From the NCBI RefSeq assembly GCF_014650915.1, contig NZ_BMVW01000021.1, positions 26,953 through 90,952 of the forward strand: 64,000 nt of DNA, in the 5' to 3' direction. Shown piece by piece: positions 51,659 to 60,723 of the stretch (position 1 is its first letter; every line of letters begins with the position of its first letter). The translations under genes were made by a program, and so were the position numbers. Source of the DNA: Streptomyces poonensis (lineage in GTDB: Bacteria > Actinomycetota > Actinomycetes > Streptomycetales > Streptomycetaceae). The notes beneath the pieces are model-generated. The model did no database searches and had not been told where the DNA came from. It saw only the letters and a list, made by a program, of their open reading frames with translations.

Positions 51659-52678
51659 ATGACGCAGGTGACTCCTCCCGGCTGGTACCCCGACCCGGGG
51701 CAGACAAGTGACGGCCCCGCCACCGAGCGCTGGTGGGACGGCAACGCATGGACGGACCGGATCCGGCCCGCGGAGGCGGCCCCGGCCGACGCCGCGTGGG
51801 GTCCACCGGCGCAGCCGCCGGCCGCCGGCCCGTACGCCCCCTACCCGCCCGGCCCGGTCCCTCCGGCGCCCGGCGCGCGGCGCGGCCTGCACACCGGCAT
51901 CGCCGTCGGCGTGGCCGCGGTGGTCCTGGGGTGCATAGGCATCGGCACGTACGCCCTCACCGCGAACGACGGCGACAACTCCGCGAGCTCCTCCCAGGGT
52001 CCGGGCGGGCAGAACGGCCAGGGCGGTCCCGGCGGACAGGAAGGACCGGGCGGACAAGGCGGCCAGGGGGGACCCGGCGGCGGTTCGGGCGGCTCGGACG
52101 GCGGTGTGCCGGCGCCGGGCGGGTCCGCGCAGCCGCAGGTCGAGGACGGGTACGCCGTCGACTCGATGAACGGCATCGGCATCCCCGTACCCGACGGCTG
52201 GTCGGCCTCGGCGCTCTCGGTGGGTGCTCAGATCACGGCCGACGGCGCCTACGAGTGCCCCGGCGACACCTCCAAGTCGTGCACGCCCGGGGGCGCCTAC
52301 TCGGCACCGGCCGAGGCGCTGGGCCTGGAGGCGACCACGGCCGAGGCCGCCGCCAAGGCGGACATCGAGGAGAACGCCGAGGAATCCTACGGCGGCACGA
52401 CCTACGGGAAGATCACCTCGCATGAGGAACTCGTCTCCGAGGCGGTGACGGTGGCCGGGCAGAAGGGCTACGCGGTCCGCTGGAAGGTCGTCACGCAGCA
52501 GGGCGCCGACGGGTACGTCCAGTCGCTCGTGTTCCCGGCGCCCGCCGACCCCGACCGGCTGGTCGTGGTCCGCTTCGGCACCGACGCCGGCTCCGGCGCG
52601 CCCGGGCAGGCCGTCATCGACGAGATCACCGAGGGCATCAAGAAGGTCTCCGGCGGCGGCAGCGGCCAGAACGTCTGA
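51659..52678 (+). CDS. DUF2510 membrane protein with extracellular domain
   Basis: 339 aa. DUF2510 at the N-terminus (TPPGWYPDPG, ERWWDGNAWTDRIRP), a proline-rich linker, one TM helix (about 77-100), then a glycine/glutamine-rich disordered linker (about 105-155) and an extracellular globular domain (about 160-330) with DGYAVDSMNGIGIPVPDGW and VRWKVVTQQGADGYVQSL, reminiscent of the PsbP/Mog1-like fold seen in other Streptomyces proteins. Function unknown. Convergent with the TetR gene; a hairpin lies between them. Confidence 0.88.
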   Translation: MTQVTPPGWYPDPGQTSDGPATERWWDGNAWTDRIRPAEAAPADAAWGPPAQPPAAGPYAPYPPGPVPPAPGARRGLHTGIAVGVAAVVLGCIGIGTYALTANDGDNSASSSQGPGGQNGQGGPGGQEGPGGQGGQGGPGGGSGGSDGGVPAPGGSAQPQVEDGYAVDSMNGIGIPVPDGWSASALSVGAQITADGAYECPGDTSKSCTPGGAYSAPAEALGLEATTAEAAAKADIEENAEESYGGTTYGKITSHEELVSEAVTVAGQKGYAVRWKVVTQQGADGYVQSLVFPAPADPDRLVVVRFGTDAGSGAPGQAVIDEITEGIKKVSGGGSGQNV

Positions 52679-52741
52679 CGGGCCGCGCGCAGCGGCGGCC
52701 CGGAACAGCCGGCGAGCCGCGGCGCCGGCCACGAGGCTTCA

Positions 52742-52784
52742 GCCGGGTGGGATCCCTCTCCGCTCAAGAAGGACCCCACCCGGC
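52742..52784. terminator. Hairpin between the DUF2510 and TetR genes
   Basis: GCCGGGTGGG (52742-52751) and its complement (52775-52784) form a 10-bp stem with a 23-nt loop, about 63 bp after the DUF2510 stop and 86 bp before the TetR stop. Confidence 0.6.
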
Positions 52785-52869
52785 CGGGGGGTGCGCGCCG
52801 CCCCCGTCCCCACGGTGCGGCGCGGCCGGGTCCGCGCGTCCGGTCATCCCTCGGACGGCGGCCCGGGTT

Positions 52870-53529
52870 CTAGGTGCCGTCCTCCGACGGCTTGTCGCCC
52901 GGCGGCGTGGGGCCGAGCCCGAGCGCCGGGAGCACCGCTGCCTCCACGAACCGGGTGAGATACGTCTCGTCCGCGTACTGCCCGTCCAGCACCGGGCGCA
53001 TCCGCAGCACGCCCAGGATCTGCGCGGGCACGTACTCCAGCGCGGGGTGGTCCGCGGCGATCTCGCCCCGGGCGACCGCACGGTCGATGATCTTCCGCAG
53101 CGCGGCGAGCTCCGGCTCGACGAAGGCGTCCCGCAGCGCGCGCTGCAGCTCCTCGTCCTGCGTGATCGCGTGCGCCAGCGCCTGGAGGAGCCGTGTGTCC
53201 CGGCCGGACCGGGTGCCGCCCTCCCGCGCCACCTCGCGCAGGTCCCCGGCGAGGGAGCCGGTGTCGATGTCCGCGAACCGGGGGCAGCGGCTGGCGCGCA
53301 GCGCGGCCGCCACGAACTGCGGCTTGGTCTTCCACTGACGGTACAGGGTGGACTTGCTGCAGCGGGTGCTCGCGGCGACGCCCTCCATGGTCACCGCCTC
53401 GTAGCCGCACTCGCGGATCTGGTCGAGCACGGCGTCGAAGAACTCCCGCTCACGCTCGGGCGTGAGCTTGGAGCGGCGCGAGGCGACGGCCGACTCCGGC
53501 CCGGGACCGCCCGCTGCCTGCGACGTCAT
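52870..53529 (-). CDS. TetR family transcriptional regulator
   Basis: 219 aa from ATG 53529 with GAGGAG upstream. N-terminal helix-turn-helix: EFFDAVLDQIRECGYEAVTM, GVAASTRCSKSTLYRQWKTK (recognition helix at about 55-65). C-terminal domain with a TetR_C-like LAGDLREVARE and ILGVLRMRPVLDGQYAD. Divergent from the PAP2-type gene; the 224-bp region between holds a perfect 48-bp inverted repeat, so it probably represses itself and the PAP2/DMT pair. Ligand unknown, perhaps a cationic or lipophilic compound exported by the DMT protein. Confidence 0.9.
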   Translation of the reverse strand: MTSQAAGGPGPESAVASRRSKLTPEREREFFDAVLDQIRECGYEAVTMEGVAASTRCSKSTLYRQWKTKPQFVAAALRASRCPRFADIDTGSLAGDLREVAREGGTRSGRDTRLLQALAHAITQDEELQRALRDAFVEPELAALRKIIDRAVARGEIAADHPALEYVPAQILGVLRMRPVLDGQYADETYLTRFVEAAVLPALGLGPTPPGDKPSEDGT

Positions 53530-53578
53530 GGCTCCTCGCTTTCCGACTGACCCGTTGTTTCGCTCTGTCCAGCTCTCC

Positions 53579-53691
53579 GATACGCCAGTGTACCGATACG
53601 ACCGCGTATCGGTACACTGGCGTATCGAAACCGCCCCGTATCGGTACTGATGTGTATCGCTGACACGTACAGCTCGCTGTGTACCGGTACG
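53579..53691. promoter_or_regulatory. 48-bp inverted repeat and related half-sites (TetR operator)
   Basis: Arms 53579-53600 and 53605-53626 are perfectly complementary over 22 bp, with ACCG between them. GTATCGGTAC recurs at 53637-53646, and a related GTACCGGTAC occurs near 53681-53690. Located in the divergent TetR/PAP2 region. Probably a high-affinity tandem operator. Confidence 0.7.
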
Positions 53692-53753
53692 GCCGCGGCG
53701 AGCACCAGAAGCCGGCGCACCCGCCGGCCCGACCACGGACGAAAGGGCCGGGG

Positions 53754-54632
53754 ATGAAAACCCGAACCGCACCGGCGGCACGCGCGTCCGACGCGCCCGC
53801 ACGACGGCAGTCCCCGCCCGGCCCGGCCGTACCCCCGCAACGCCCCACCGTCCCCCCGGACCCCTCCCCCGCCGCACGCCCGCCGCTCGTCCGTGAGCTG
53901 CTGCTCGTCGCGGGGCTCTTCCTCGTCTACAAGTCCGGCCGGCTGCTGGCCAACGGGCACACCGGCGAGGCCTTCCGCAACGCGCACCACGTGTGGAGCT
54001 GGGAGCGGGCGCTGCACCTGCCCGGCGAGGGCGCGATCCAGTCGCTGCTCCTGCACGGCGACGGCCTCATACGGGTGGCGAACACCTACTACGCGGCCGT
54101 TCACTTCCCCGCCACCGCCGCCTTCCTGGTCTGGCTCTATCTGCGGCGCCCGGCGCACTACGTGTGGGCCCGCCGGGCGCTGGCCGCCGTCACCGCCGCC
54201 GCCCTCGTGCTGCACCTCGCCTTCCCCCTCGCACCGCCGCGCATGCTCGACGTGTCGGGGCTCGTCGACACCGGGCGGGTGTACGGACCCACGGTGTACG
54301 GGGCGGCGCCGGCCACCGACACCATGGCGAACCAGTTCGCGGCGATGCCCTCGCTGCACTTCGGCTGGGCGCTGATGGTCGCGATCGGCCTGATCGCGGC
54401 GACCCGGTCGCGCCTGCGGTGGCTCTGGCTGCTGCATCCGCTGCTCACCCTGCTGGTGATCGTCGGCACGGCCAACCACTACTGGCTCGACTCGCTCGTG
54501 GCCTCCGCGCTGCTCGGCCTCGCCCTCGCCGCGGTGCGCTGGGCACGACCGGACGCGTCCGGTGCCGGGCGGACCCGGCACCACAAGCTCCTGCCGTCCG
54601 ACCGTGTCGCCCTGGCGGGAGCGGGCCGATGA
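53754..54632 (+). CDS. PAP2 superfamily membrane phosphatase
   Basis: 292 aa from ATG 53754. A 50-residue proline-rich N-terminus, then about six TM helices. The PAP2 motifs are divergent but present: AMPSLHFGWALM (motif C2 histidine) and IVGTANHYWLDSLVAS (motif C3 His and Asp). This resembles the aureobasidin-resistance/inositol phosphorylceramide synthase branch, or bacterial lipid phosphatases. Substrate likely a lipid or prenyl phosphate. Its stop overlaps the DMT gene start (ATGA). Confidence 0.88.
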   Translation: MKTRTAPAARASDAPARRQSPPGPAVPPQRPTVPPDPSPAARPPLVRELLLVAGLFLVYKSGRLLANGHTGEAFRNAHHVWSWERALHLPGEGAIQSLLLHGDGLIRVANTYYAAVHFPATAAFLVWLYLRRPAHYVWARRALAAVTAAALVLHLAFPLAPPRMLDVSGLVDTGRVYGPTVYGAAPATDTMANQFAAMPSLHFGWALMVAIGLIAATRSRLRWLWLLHPLLTLLVIVGTANHYWLDSLVASALLGLALAAVRWARPDASGAGRTRHHKLLPSDRVALAGAGR

Positions 54633-55609
54633 GTGCCTTCCTCGTCGCCGTCGTCCTGTCGCTGGTCTCGGCGGTCGCGTACGCCGCCGCGGCCGTCGCC
54701 CAGGAACGGCTGGCGTCCCGCAGCGGCGGCGCGGGAGCGCTGCGGATGCTGGCGAGCGGGGCGTGGTGGGGCTCGGTCGCGCTGAACGCGGCGGCCGCCC
54801 TGCTGCATGTCGTGGCCCTGAAGTACGGCCCGCTGACCGTGGTGCAGCCGCTCGGCGCGCTGACCCTGGTGGCCGCGGTACCGCTGGGGGCGCGGCTGGC
54901 CGGACGGCGGGTGAGCGCCGTGGAGTGGCGGGGCACGGCCCTCACGCTCGGCGGGCTGGCCGCGCTCCTGGCCGCCGCCTCCGGGCCCGCCCCCGACGAC
55001 GTACTGAGCGTGCCGGAGGCGCTGGCGGTCGCCGGGGCGACGGCGGCGCTGATCGGGCTGCTGGCCCGGCCCGGCACCCGGCCCGGGCTGCGGCACGCGA
55101 CCGCGTCCGGCGTCGCCTCGGGCGTCGCGTCGGCGCTCACCCAGACCGTGACGGTGGCCGCGACGGACCGCTCGGGCTCGCCGTTCGACGCCCAGGTGAT
55201 CGGCGTCGCCGTGCTGGTCGCGGTGTTCGCTGCGGGCGGGCTGCTGCTGTCGCAGACCGCCTACCGGGACGGTCTCGGCGCCCCGCTCGCCGTGGTCACG
55301 CTGGCCAATCCGGTGGCGGCCGCGGTGATCGGCCTCTCCCTGCTCGGCGAGCAGCTGCGGGGCGGTGCCGCGGGCCTGCTGCTCGCCCTCGCCGGGGCGG
55401 TGGCGGCGGCACTCGGCGTGGTGGCGCTGTGCCGCTCGGCACCGGAACCGGCCCCTGCCACCGCCGCCACCGCCACCGGGCAGTCACCCGCCGGCCCGGC
55501 CGGCGAGGAGCACCCGGTCGCCGCGGTCCTCGCGCTGCCCGCGCACCCGGTTCCGCACGAGCCGGCCCGGCTGCCGAGGCAGCCGGGCACCCGTCTCACG
55601 CGCCTCTAG
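54629..55609 (+). CDS. DMT/EamA-type membrane transporter
   Basis: 326 aa from ATG 54629, overlapping the PAP2 stop. About nine or ten TM helices in two halves (SAFLVAVVLSLVSAVAYAAA; IGVAVLVAVFAAGGLLLSQTA), with ALKYGPLTVVQPLGALTLV and PLAVVTLANPVAAAVIGLSL as the EamA-like signatures. Cytosolic or extracellular C-terminal tail of about 50 residues. The layout fits the drug/metabolite transporter superfamily. Its partner and the TetR suggest export of or resistance to a lipophilic compound. Stop lies 16 bp from the convergent phospholipase gene end. Confidence 0.85.
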   Translation: MSAFLVAVVLSLVSAVAYAAAAVAQERLASRSGGAGALRMLASGAWWGSVALNAAAALLHVVALKYGPLTVVQPLGALTLVAAVPLGARLAGRRVSAVEWRGTALTLGGLAALLAAASGPAPDDVLSVPEALAVAGATAALIGLLARPGTRPGLRHATASGVASGVASALTQTVTVAATDRSGSPFDAQVIGVAVLVAVFAAGGLLLSQTAYRDGLGAPLAVVTLANPVAAAVIGLSLLGEQLRGGAAGLLLALAGAVAAALGVVALCRSAPEPAPATAATATGQSPAGPAGEEHPVAAVLALPAHPVPHEPARLPRQPGTRLTRL

Positions 55610-55625
55610 CGCGACCGGTGCGACA

Positions 55626-57683
55626 TCACCGCCCCAGCGCGCCGATCGCCGGGTCGCTGACGCCCGCCCGCCCGTTCTCGACGTGCCCGGCGAACCGGCG
55701 CAGGAAGCCGGAGTCGCCCTCGGAGGTGACGGTCAGGTCGTACCAGCGCCTGCTCGCGCGCAGGTCCACGGTGTGACGGACGGTGGCGCCGGCCCGCACG
55801 CGCACCGTGCGGGGCCGCCCGCCATATCCATCGACGATCTTCAGGCTCACCGTGCCGGAGCCCTTGTTGGTGAAGGACAGCTCGATGTCGTCGCCCGCGT
55901 GCCGGGCGGTCACCTCGGGACCGGCCGCCCCGCCCGGACCCCGGAAGACGCGCAGGAAGCCGTTGGGGCCGTGCACGGTCAGGTCGTACGAGCCGTTCGA
56001 GTACGCCGCGTTCCAGGTGTCGGAGACGCGCTTCCCCGCCTCGGTGGTGTACGTCCACGGGCCGTCCGTGCGGTTGCCGGAGGTGACGTGGAAGGCGGCT
56101 CCCGCCCTGGCCCCGGAGGCGAAGGTCAGCGTGAACGTCCCGGCCGCCGGGTCCGCCGAGCCGTCCACGGACGGCGCGTACCTCAGCGGGCGGGCGGGGC
56201 GCAGCCCGCGCTCCTGCCGGGGCAGGCGCGCGTCGGACGGCGGCGTCGGACGGTAGTCGGGGTGACGGTCGCGGTCCTGCGGCTCGTACGCGTCGGTGTC
56301 CGGCAGCGCGGCCGGCCTGCTGTCCTTGCGCGAGAAGTCGAAGGCGCTGGTCAGGTCGCCGCAGATGGCCCTGCGCCAGGGCGAGATCTGCGGCTCGCGG
56401 ACCCCGAAGCGGCGCTCCATGAACCGGACGATGGAGGTGTGGTCGAAGGTCTCGGAGCAGACGTAGCCGCCCTTGCTCCACGGCGACACGACCAGCATCG
56501 GCACGCGCGGGCCGAGGCCGTAGGGCCCGGCGACCCGGCTGCCGCTGCCCGGGAAGAGGTCGAGGGAGACGTCGACGGTCGACTTGCCCTGCGCGGCGGA
56601 GGCCGGCGGCAGCGGCGGCACGATGTGGTCGAAGAAGCCGTCGTTCTCGTCGTACGTGATGAACAGTGCCGTCTTCGCCCAGACCGCGGGGTTGGAGGTG
56701 AGCGCGTCCAGGACCTGCGCGATGTACCAGGCGCCGTAGTTGGAGGGCCAGTTCGAGTGCTCGCTGAAGGCCTCGGGGGCCGCGATCCACGAGATCTGCG
56801 GCAGCCGGTCCGCCTTCACGTCCGCCTTCAGCCGGTCGAAGTAGCCGTCGCCCGCCTTGACGTCCGTACCGGTGCGGGCCTTGTCGTACAGCGGGTCGCC
56901 GGGCTGGGCGTTGCGGTACTTGTTGAAGTAGAGGAGGGAGTTGTCGCCGTAGTTGCCGCGGTAGGCGTCGGATATCCAGCCCCAGGAGCCCTTCGCGTCC
57001 AGGCCGTCGCCGATGTCCTGGTAGATCTTCCAGGAGATCCCGGCCCGCTCCAGGCGCTCGGGGTAGGTCGTCCAGTCGTAGCCGAGTTCCTCGTTGCCGA
57101 GGACCGGGCCGCCGCCCTTGCCGTCGTTGCCGGTGTGGCCGGACCACATGTAGTAGCGGTTCGGGTCGGTGGAGCCGATGAACGAGCAGTGGTACGCGTC
57201 GCAGACGGTGAACGTGTCGGCGAGCGCGTAGTGGAACGGGATGTCCTCGCGGGTCAGGTACGCCATGGTGGTGGTGCCCTTGGCGGGGACCCACCGGTCG
57301 TACTTGCCGCCGTTGTAGGCCTCCTGCCCGTCGGGCCAGCTGTGCGGCAGGCCCTCCAGGAACTGCATGCCGAGGTCGTCGGCCTCGGGGTGGAAGGGCA
57401 GCAGTTCGCCGTCGCCGTCCGGCTGGTGCCAGACCGACTTGCCGTTCGGCAGGGTCACGGGGTGCGGGTCACCGAAGCCGCGGACGCCTCTGAGCGCGCC
57501 GAAGTAGTGGTCGAAGGACCGGTTCTCCTGCATCAGGACGACGATGTGCTCGACGTCCTCGATCGTCCCGGTGCGGTGGTTCGCGGGCAGCGCTGCGGCG
57601 CGCTCGATGCTGCTCGAGAGCGCGGTGAACGCGGTGGTGGCACCCGCGAGCTGGAGGAATCGGCGCCGGTTGACTTCGGGCAT
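55626..57683 (-). CDS. Secreted phosphocholine-specific phospholipase C
   Basis: 685 aa. Twin-arginine signal NRRRFLQLAG (residues about 5-14). The alkaline-phosphatase-like PLC domain: EHIVVLMQENRSFDHYFGAL near residue 45-64, WSGHTGNDGKGG, ISWIAAPEAFSEHSNWP, FITYDENDGFFDHIVPP and RVPMLVVSPWSKGGYV, whose Asp, Glu and His residues build the metal site. Two C-terminal DUF756 domains (about 500-590 and 595-680) follow. It removes the head group of phosphatidylcholine or sphingomyelin. Typical length. Probably released when phosphate is scarce; no PHO box seen. Confidence 0.94.
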   Translation of the reverse strand: MPEVNRRRFLQLAGATTAFTALSSSIERAAALPANHRTGTIEDVEHIVVLMQENRSFDHYFGALRGVRGFGDPHPVTLPNGKSVWHQPDGDGELLPFHPEADDLGMQFLEGLPHSWPDGQEAYNGGKYDRWVPAKGTTTMAYLTREDIPFHYALADTFTVCDAYHCSFIGSTDPNRYYMWSGHTGNDGKGGGPVLGNEELGYDWTTYPERLERAGISWKIYQDIGDGLDAKGSWGWISDAYRGNYGDNSLLYFNKYRNAQPGDPLYDKARTGTDVKAGDGYFDRLKADVKADRLPQISWIAAPEAFSEHSNWPSNYGAWYIAQVLDALTSNPAVWAKTALFITYDENDGFFDHIVPPLPPASAAQGKSTVDVSLDLFPGSGSRVAGPYGLGPRVPMLVVSPWSKGGYVCSETFDHTSIVRFMERRFGVREPQISPWRRAICGDLTSAFDFSRKDSRPAALPDTDAYEPQDRDRHPDYRPTPPSDARLPRQERGLRPARPLRYAPSVDGSADPAAGTFTLTFASGARAGAAFHVTSGNRTDGPWTYTTEAGKRVSDTWNAAYSNGSYDLTVHGPNGFLRVFRGPGGAAGPEVTARHAGDDIELSFTNKGSGTVSLKIVDGYGGRPRTVRVRAGATVRHTVDLRASRRWYDLTVTSEGDSGFLRRFAGHVENGRAGVSDPAIGALGR

Positions 57684-57860
57684 GGGTGGGTGACCTCTTG
57701 TCCTGGTGTGATGCGACGGATGGAACGCGTGCTGGGAGTGATCAAAGGGCAGCGAACTACGGGGAAGGGGCTGTGTCGTCCGTGTGACGCGCGGTGGTCC
57801 GCGGTGCGAACACCACCGGCCGGCCGTCGGCGGCAGGGGGTCCGCGGGCGCGCCCCCAGG

Positions 57861-58694
57861 TCAACCGCGTGTCGCGGTGCCGGGGAGAACGGCCGGCGCC
57901 CGGCCCGTGGGCGTCGCCGTACCCGCCACGCACAGGTCGGCCTCGATCCGGCACACCGTGGCCAGCAGCTGGGGCAGCAGGTCGCGGCGCACCGACTCCG
58001 CGGAGCTGCGGCCGGCGGGCACGGGGATGTTCACCGCCGCGACCACCTCGCCGTCCCGGTCCCGCACCGGGGCGGCGACCGAGCGCAGCCCCTCCTCCAG
58101 CTCCTGGTCGACGATGGCGTACCCCTGCCGCCGTACCCGCCGCAGCTCCGTCCTCAGCTGCTCCGGCGAGGTGACGGTGCGCCCGGTCAGGGGCCGCAGT
58201 TCGGCCCGGGCGAGCCAGGCGTCGACCTCCTCGTCCGGCCGGTGCGCGAGGAGCACCCGGCCCACCGATGTCGCCTGGGCCGGGAAGCGGGTGCCCACGG
58301 TGATCGTCACGGTCATGATGCGCCGGGTGGGCACCCGCGCCACGTACACGACGGCGTCCCCGTCGAGGACGCACAGCGACGACGACTCCCCCACCTGCTC
58401 CACGAGCCGCTCCAGATGCGGTGCGGCCAGCTCGGGCAGCGTGAAACTGGACAGATAGGCGTAGCCGAGTTCGAGCACGCGCGGGGTGAGCCGGAACAGC
58501 CGGCCGTCGGTGTGGACGTACCCGAGGTCGGCGAGGGTGAGCAGGAAGCGGCGGGCCGCCGCGCGGGTCAGCTCGCAGGCGCGGGCGACCTCGCCGATCG
58601 TCAGCGACGGGTGCTCGGCGTCGAAGGCCCGGATGACCGCGAGCCCGCGCTCGAAGGACCGGACGAAGTGCGGTTCGCGGGCTCCCACAGGCAT
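57861..58694 (-). CDS. IclR family transcriptional regulator
   Basis: 277 aa from ATG 58694 with GGAGG 5 nt upstream; ATG 58706 (adding four residues) and 58820 (running through the operators) are less likely. Winged HTH: SFERGLAVIRAFDAEHPSLT, IGEVARACELTRAAARRFLL, ending with a GAF-like effector domain: ITVGTRFPAQATSVGRVLLA, EGLRSVAAPVRDRDGEVVAAVNI. The PcaR-type HTH plus its position divergent from an aromatic-sulfonate/nitrate-type ABC transporter suggests control by its substrate. Three dyads (58735-58879) fit its operators. Confidence 0.92.
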   Translation of the reverse strand: MPVGAREPHFVRSFERGLAVIRAFDAEHPSLTIGEVARACELTRAAARRFLLTLADLGYVHTDGRLFRLTPRVLELGYAYLSSFTLPELAAPHLERLVEQVGESSSLCVLDGDAVVYVARVPTRRIMTVTITVGTRFPAQATSVGRVLLAHRPDEEVDAWLARAELRPLTGRTVTSPEQLRTELRRVRRQGYAIVDQELEEGLRSVAAPVRDRDGEVVAAVNIPVPAGRSSAESVRRDLLPQLLATVCRIEADLCVAGTATPTGRAPAVLPGTATRG

Positions 58695-58734
58695 CGCCGC
58701 CTCCATCGTCGCCGCCACGAGGACACGCGGAAGA

Positions 58735-58879
58735 GTGCGTTCTGTACGCACGAGGGTGCGTTCTGCGCACGCTAGGAGTCCGCTTCCTGAGCTGTCAACG
58801 GCCTTGCGCGCCAAGGGCATTGACCCTGCCGGGCCGGGGCCTTACGTTCCCGCTGAGCACTTCAGTGCGGTCTGCGCAC
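58735..58879. promoter_or_regulatory. Three GTGCG...CGCAC dyads (IclR operators)
   Basis: GTGCGTtctgtACGCAC at 58735-58751; GTGCG-ttctg-CGCAC at 58756-58770; GTGCG-gtctg-CGCAC at 58865-58879. The first two are in tandem near the IclR start; the third lies about 50 bp before the transporter operon's first ATG. One more half-site, GTACGCAC, follows it. Confidence 0.7.
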
Positions 58880-58930
58880 ACCCGTACGCACAGCCTGTCG
58901 AGGAACATCGGGATCCCTCCAGGAGGAGTC

Positions 58931-59899
58931 ATGCGTCGTCTGCTCGCCGGCCTCGCCGTCGGCACCGTACTGGCCGCCCTGCCGGCCTGCGGTTCGTCCG
59001 GCTCCGACGACGAGCCCGCGGACAAGGAGTCCGGGGGCATCACCACCGTCAAGGTCGGCATCATCCCGATCGTGGACGTGGCGCCCCTCTACCTTGGCGA
59101 GAAGAAAGGCTTCTTCGAGGAGCGGGGCCTGAAGTTGTCGCTCAGCCCCGCGCAGGGCGGCGCGGCGATCGTGCCGGGTGTGGTCAGCGGCCAGTTCCAG
59201 TTCGGCTTCTCCAACGTGACCTCGCTGATGATCGCCCAGAGCAACGGCGTACCCGTCAGGGCCGTCGTCAACGGCGCCTCCTCCTCGGGGGTGGAGGGCG
59301 AGGACTTCGGCGGGCTGATGGTGAAGAAGGGCAGCCCCGTCAAGACGCCGAAGGAGCTGGAGGGAAGAAAGGTCGCCGTCAACACCCTGAAGAACATCAA
59401 CGAGACGGCGGTGCGCAACTCGGTGCGCCAGGACGGCGGCGACCCCGACAAGGTGGAGCTCGTCGAGCTCGCCTTCGACCAGATGCCCGCGGCCCTGGAG
59501 AACGGCCAGGTCGACGCCGCCATGGTCGTCGAACCCGCGCTCGCCACGATCAAGGCACAGGGCGGCACCGAGATCGCCTCGTCGCTCGTCGACATCGCCG
59601 ACAAGCTCACCGTCGCCATGTACTTCACCTCGGAGAAGTACGCACAGGAGAACCCGGAGCTGGTGAAGAGATTCCGGGAGGCCACCGCGGAGTCCCTCGC
59701 GTACGCCGACGCCCATCCCGACGAGGTCCGCGAGGTCGTCACCACCTACACGAAGATCCCGGCGGCAACGCTGGAGCAGGTGACGCTGCCGAAGTGGCCC
59801 GCCGAGGCCAACCGCGCCTCGATCATGGCCCTCCTGAAGCTGGGCAATGAGGACGGGCTCTTCAAGAAGTCGCCCGACCTGGACGCGCTGCTGCCGTGA
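58931..59899 (+). CDS. ABC transporter substrate-binding lipoprotein (nitrate/sulfonate/taurine type)
   Basis: 322 aa from ATG 58931 preceded by AGGAGGAG. Lipobox LAALPAC (about residues 14-20). Fold of the SsuA/ThiY-like (NMT1) group: VGIIPIVDVAPLYLGEKKG, GAAIVPGVVSGQFQFGF, TPKELEGRKVAVNTLKN and DQMPAALENGQVDAAMVVEP. Binds a small substrate outside the membrane, perhaps an aromatic acid, sulfonate or pyrimidine, and delivers it to the permeases. First gene of a four-gene operon; the next start overlaps its stop (GTGA). Confidence 0.92.
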   Translation: MRRLLAGLAVGTVLAALPACGSSGSDDEPADKESGGITTVKVGIIPIVDVAPLYLGEKKGFFEERGLKLSLSPAQGGAAIVPGVVSGQFQFGFSNVTSLMIAQSNGVPVRAVVNGASSSGVEGEDFGGLMVKKGSPVKTPKELEGRKVAVNTLKNINETAVRNSVRQDGGDPDKVELVELAFDQMPAALENGQVDAAMVVEPALATIKAQGGTEIASSLVDIADKLTVAMYFTSEKYAQENPELVKRFREATAESLAYADAHPDEVREVVTTYTKIPAATLEQVTLPKWPAEANRASIMALLKLGNEDGLFKKSPDLDALLP

Positions 59900-60723
59900 A
59901 GGACGGACACCTCGACGGTGCCCCACCGGAGCGGGCGCGGGGCGGTCCCCCGGGCCTGACGAACGCCGCCCTGGGCGCGGCCGGCCTCGGGGGCTTCCTC
60001 GCCCTGTGCGAGGCGGTGCCGCGGCTCGGCGTCGTCTCCGCGGAGTACTTCCCGCCGGTCAGCCGGATCGCGGACGCGCTCGCCGGCGAGCTCGGCGACG
60101 GCGCCTTCTGGACCGCGCTCGGCGACACGCTCACCGGGTGGGCACTGGGGCTGGCGATCGCGGTGACGGCGGGTGTCCTCGCGGGGGTCGTGATCTCGGT
60201 CGTCCCGTATCTCCGGGAGGCGACGGCGTCCACGATCGAGTTCCTGCGGCCCATTCCGTCGGTCGCCCTGATCCCCCTCGCGGTGCTGCTGTACGGCACC
60301 GAACTGCGCTCGGTGCTCCTGCTGGTGGTGTACGCGTCCTTCTGGCAGGTGCTGCTCCAGACCCTGTACGGCGTGCGGGACGTCGACCCGGTCGCCGAGG
60401 AGACGGCCCGCGCCTACGGCCTCGGCACCTGGGCCCGCGTCCGGCACGTCCTGTGGCCGACGGCCCTGCCGTACGTCATGACGGGCGTGCGGCTGGCCGC
60501 CGCGGTCGCGCTCATCCTCGCGGTGACCGCCGAACTCGTCATCGGCGCACCCGGGCTCGGCGCGCGCATCGCGGTCGCACAGACCTCTCAGGCGGTGCCG
60601 GAGATGTACGCGCTGGTGGTGGTGACCGGAGTGCTGGGGCTGCTGATCAACGTGGGCGCGCGCACGGTGGAGCGGCGGGCGCTGGCCTGGCACCAGTCGG
60701 TGCGCGGGGAGGTGGCGGTGTGA
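59896..60723 (+). CDS. ABC transporter permease (SsuC/TauC type), first
   Basis: 275 aa from GTG 59896, overlapping the binding-protein stop. About six TM helices; BPD-type signature EETARAYGLGTWARVRHVLW around residues 175-194, the coupling helix for the ATPase. FLRPIPSVALIPLAVLLYG and GAPGLGARIAVAQ are usual for SsuC/TauC. Probably a heterodimer with the following permease, since both are distinct in sequence. The next GTG overlaps its stop. Confidence 0.92.
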   Translation: MKDGHLDGAPPERARGGPPGLTNAALGAAGLGGFLALCEAVPRLGVVSAEYFPPVSRIADALAGELGDGAFWTALGDTLTGWALGLAIAVTAGVLAGVVISVVPYLREATASTIEFLRPIPSVALIPLAVLLYGTELRSVLLLVVYASFWQVLLQTLYGVRDVDPVAEETARAYGLGTWARVRHVLWPTALPYVMTGVRLAAAVALILAVTAELVIGAPGLGARIAVAQTSQAVPEMYALVVVTGVLGLLINVGARTVERRALAWHQSVRGEVAV

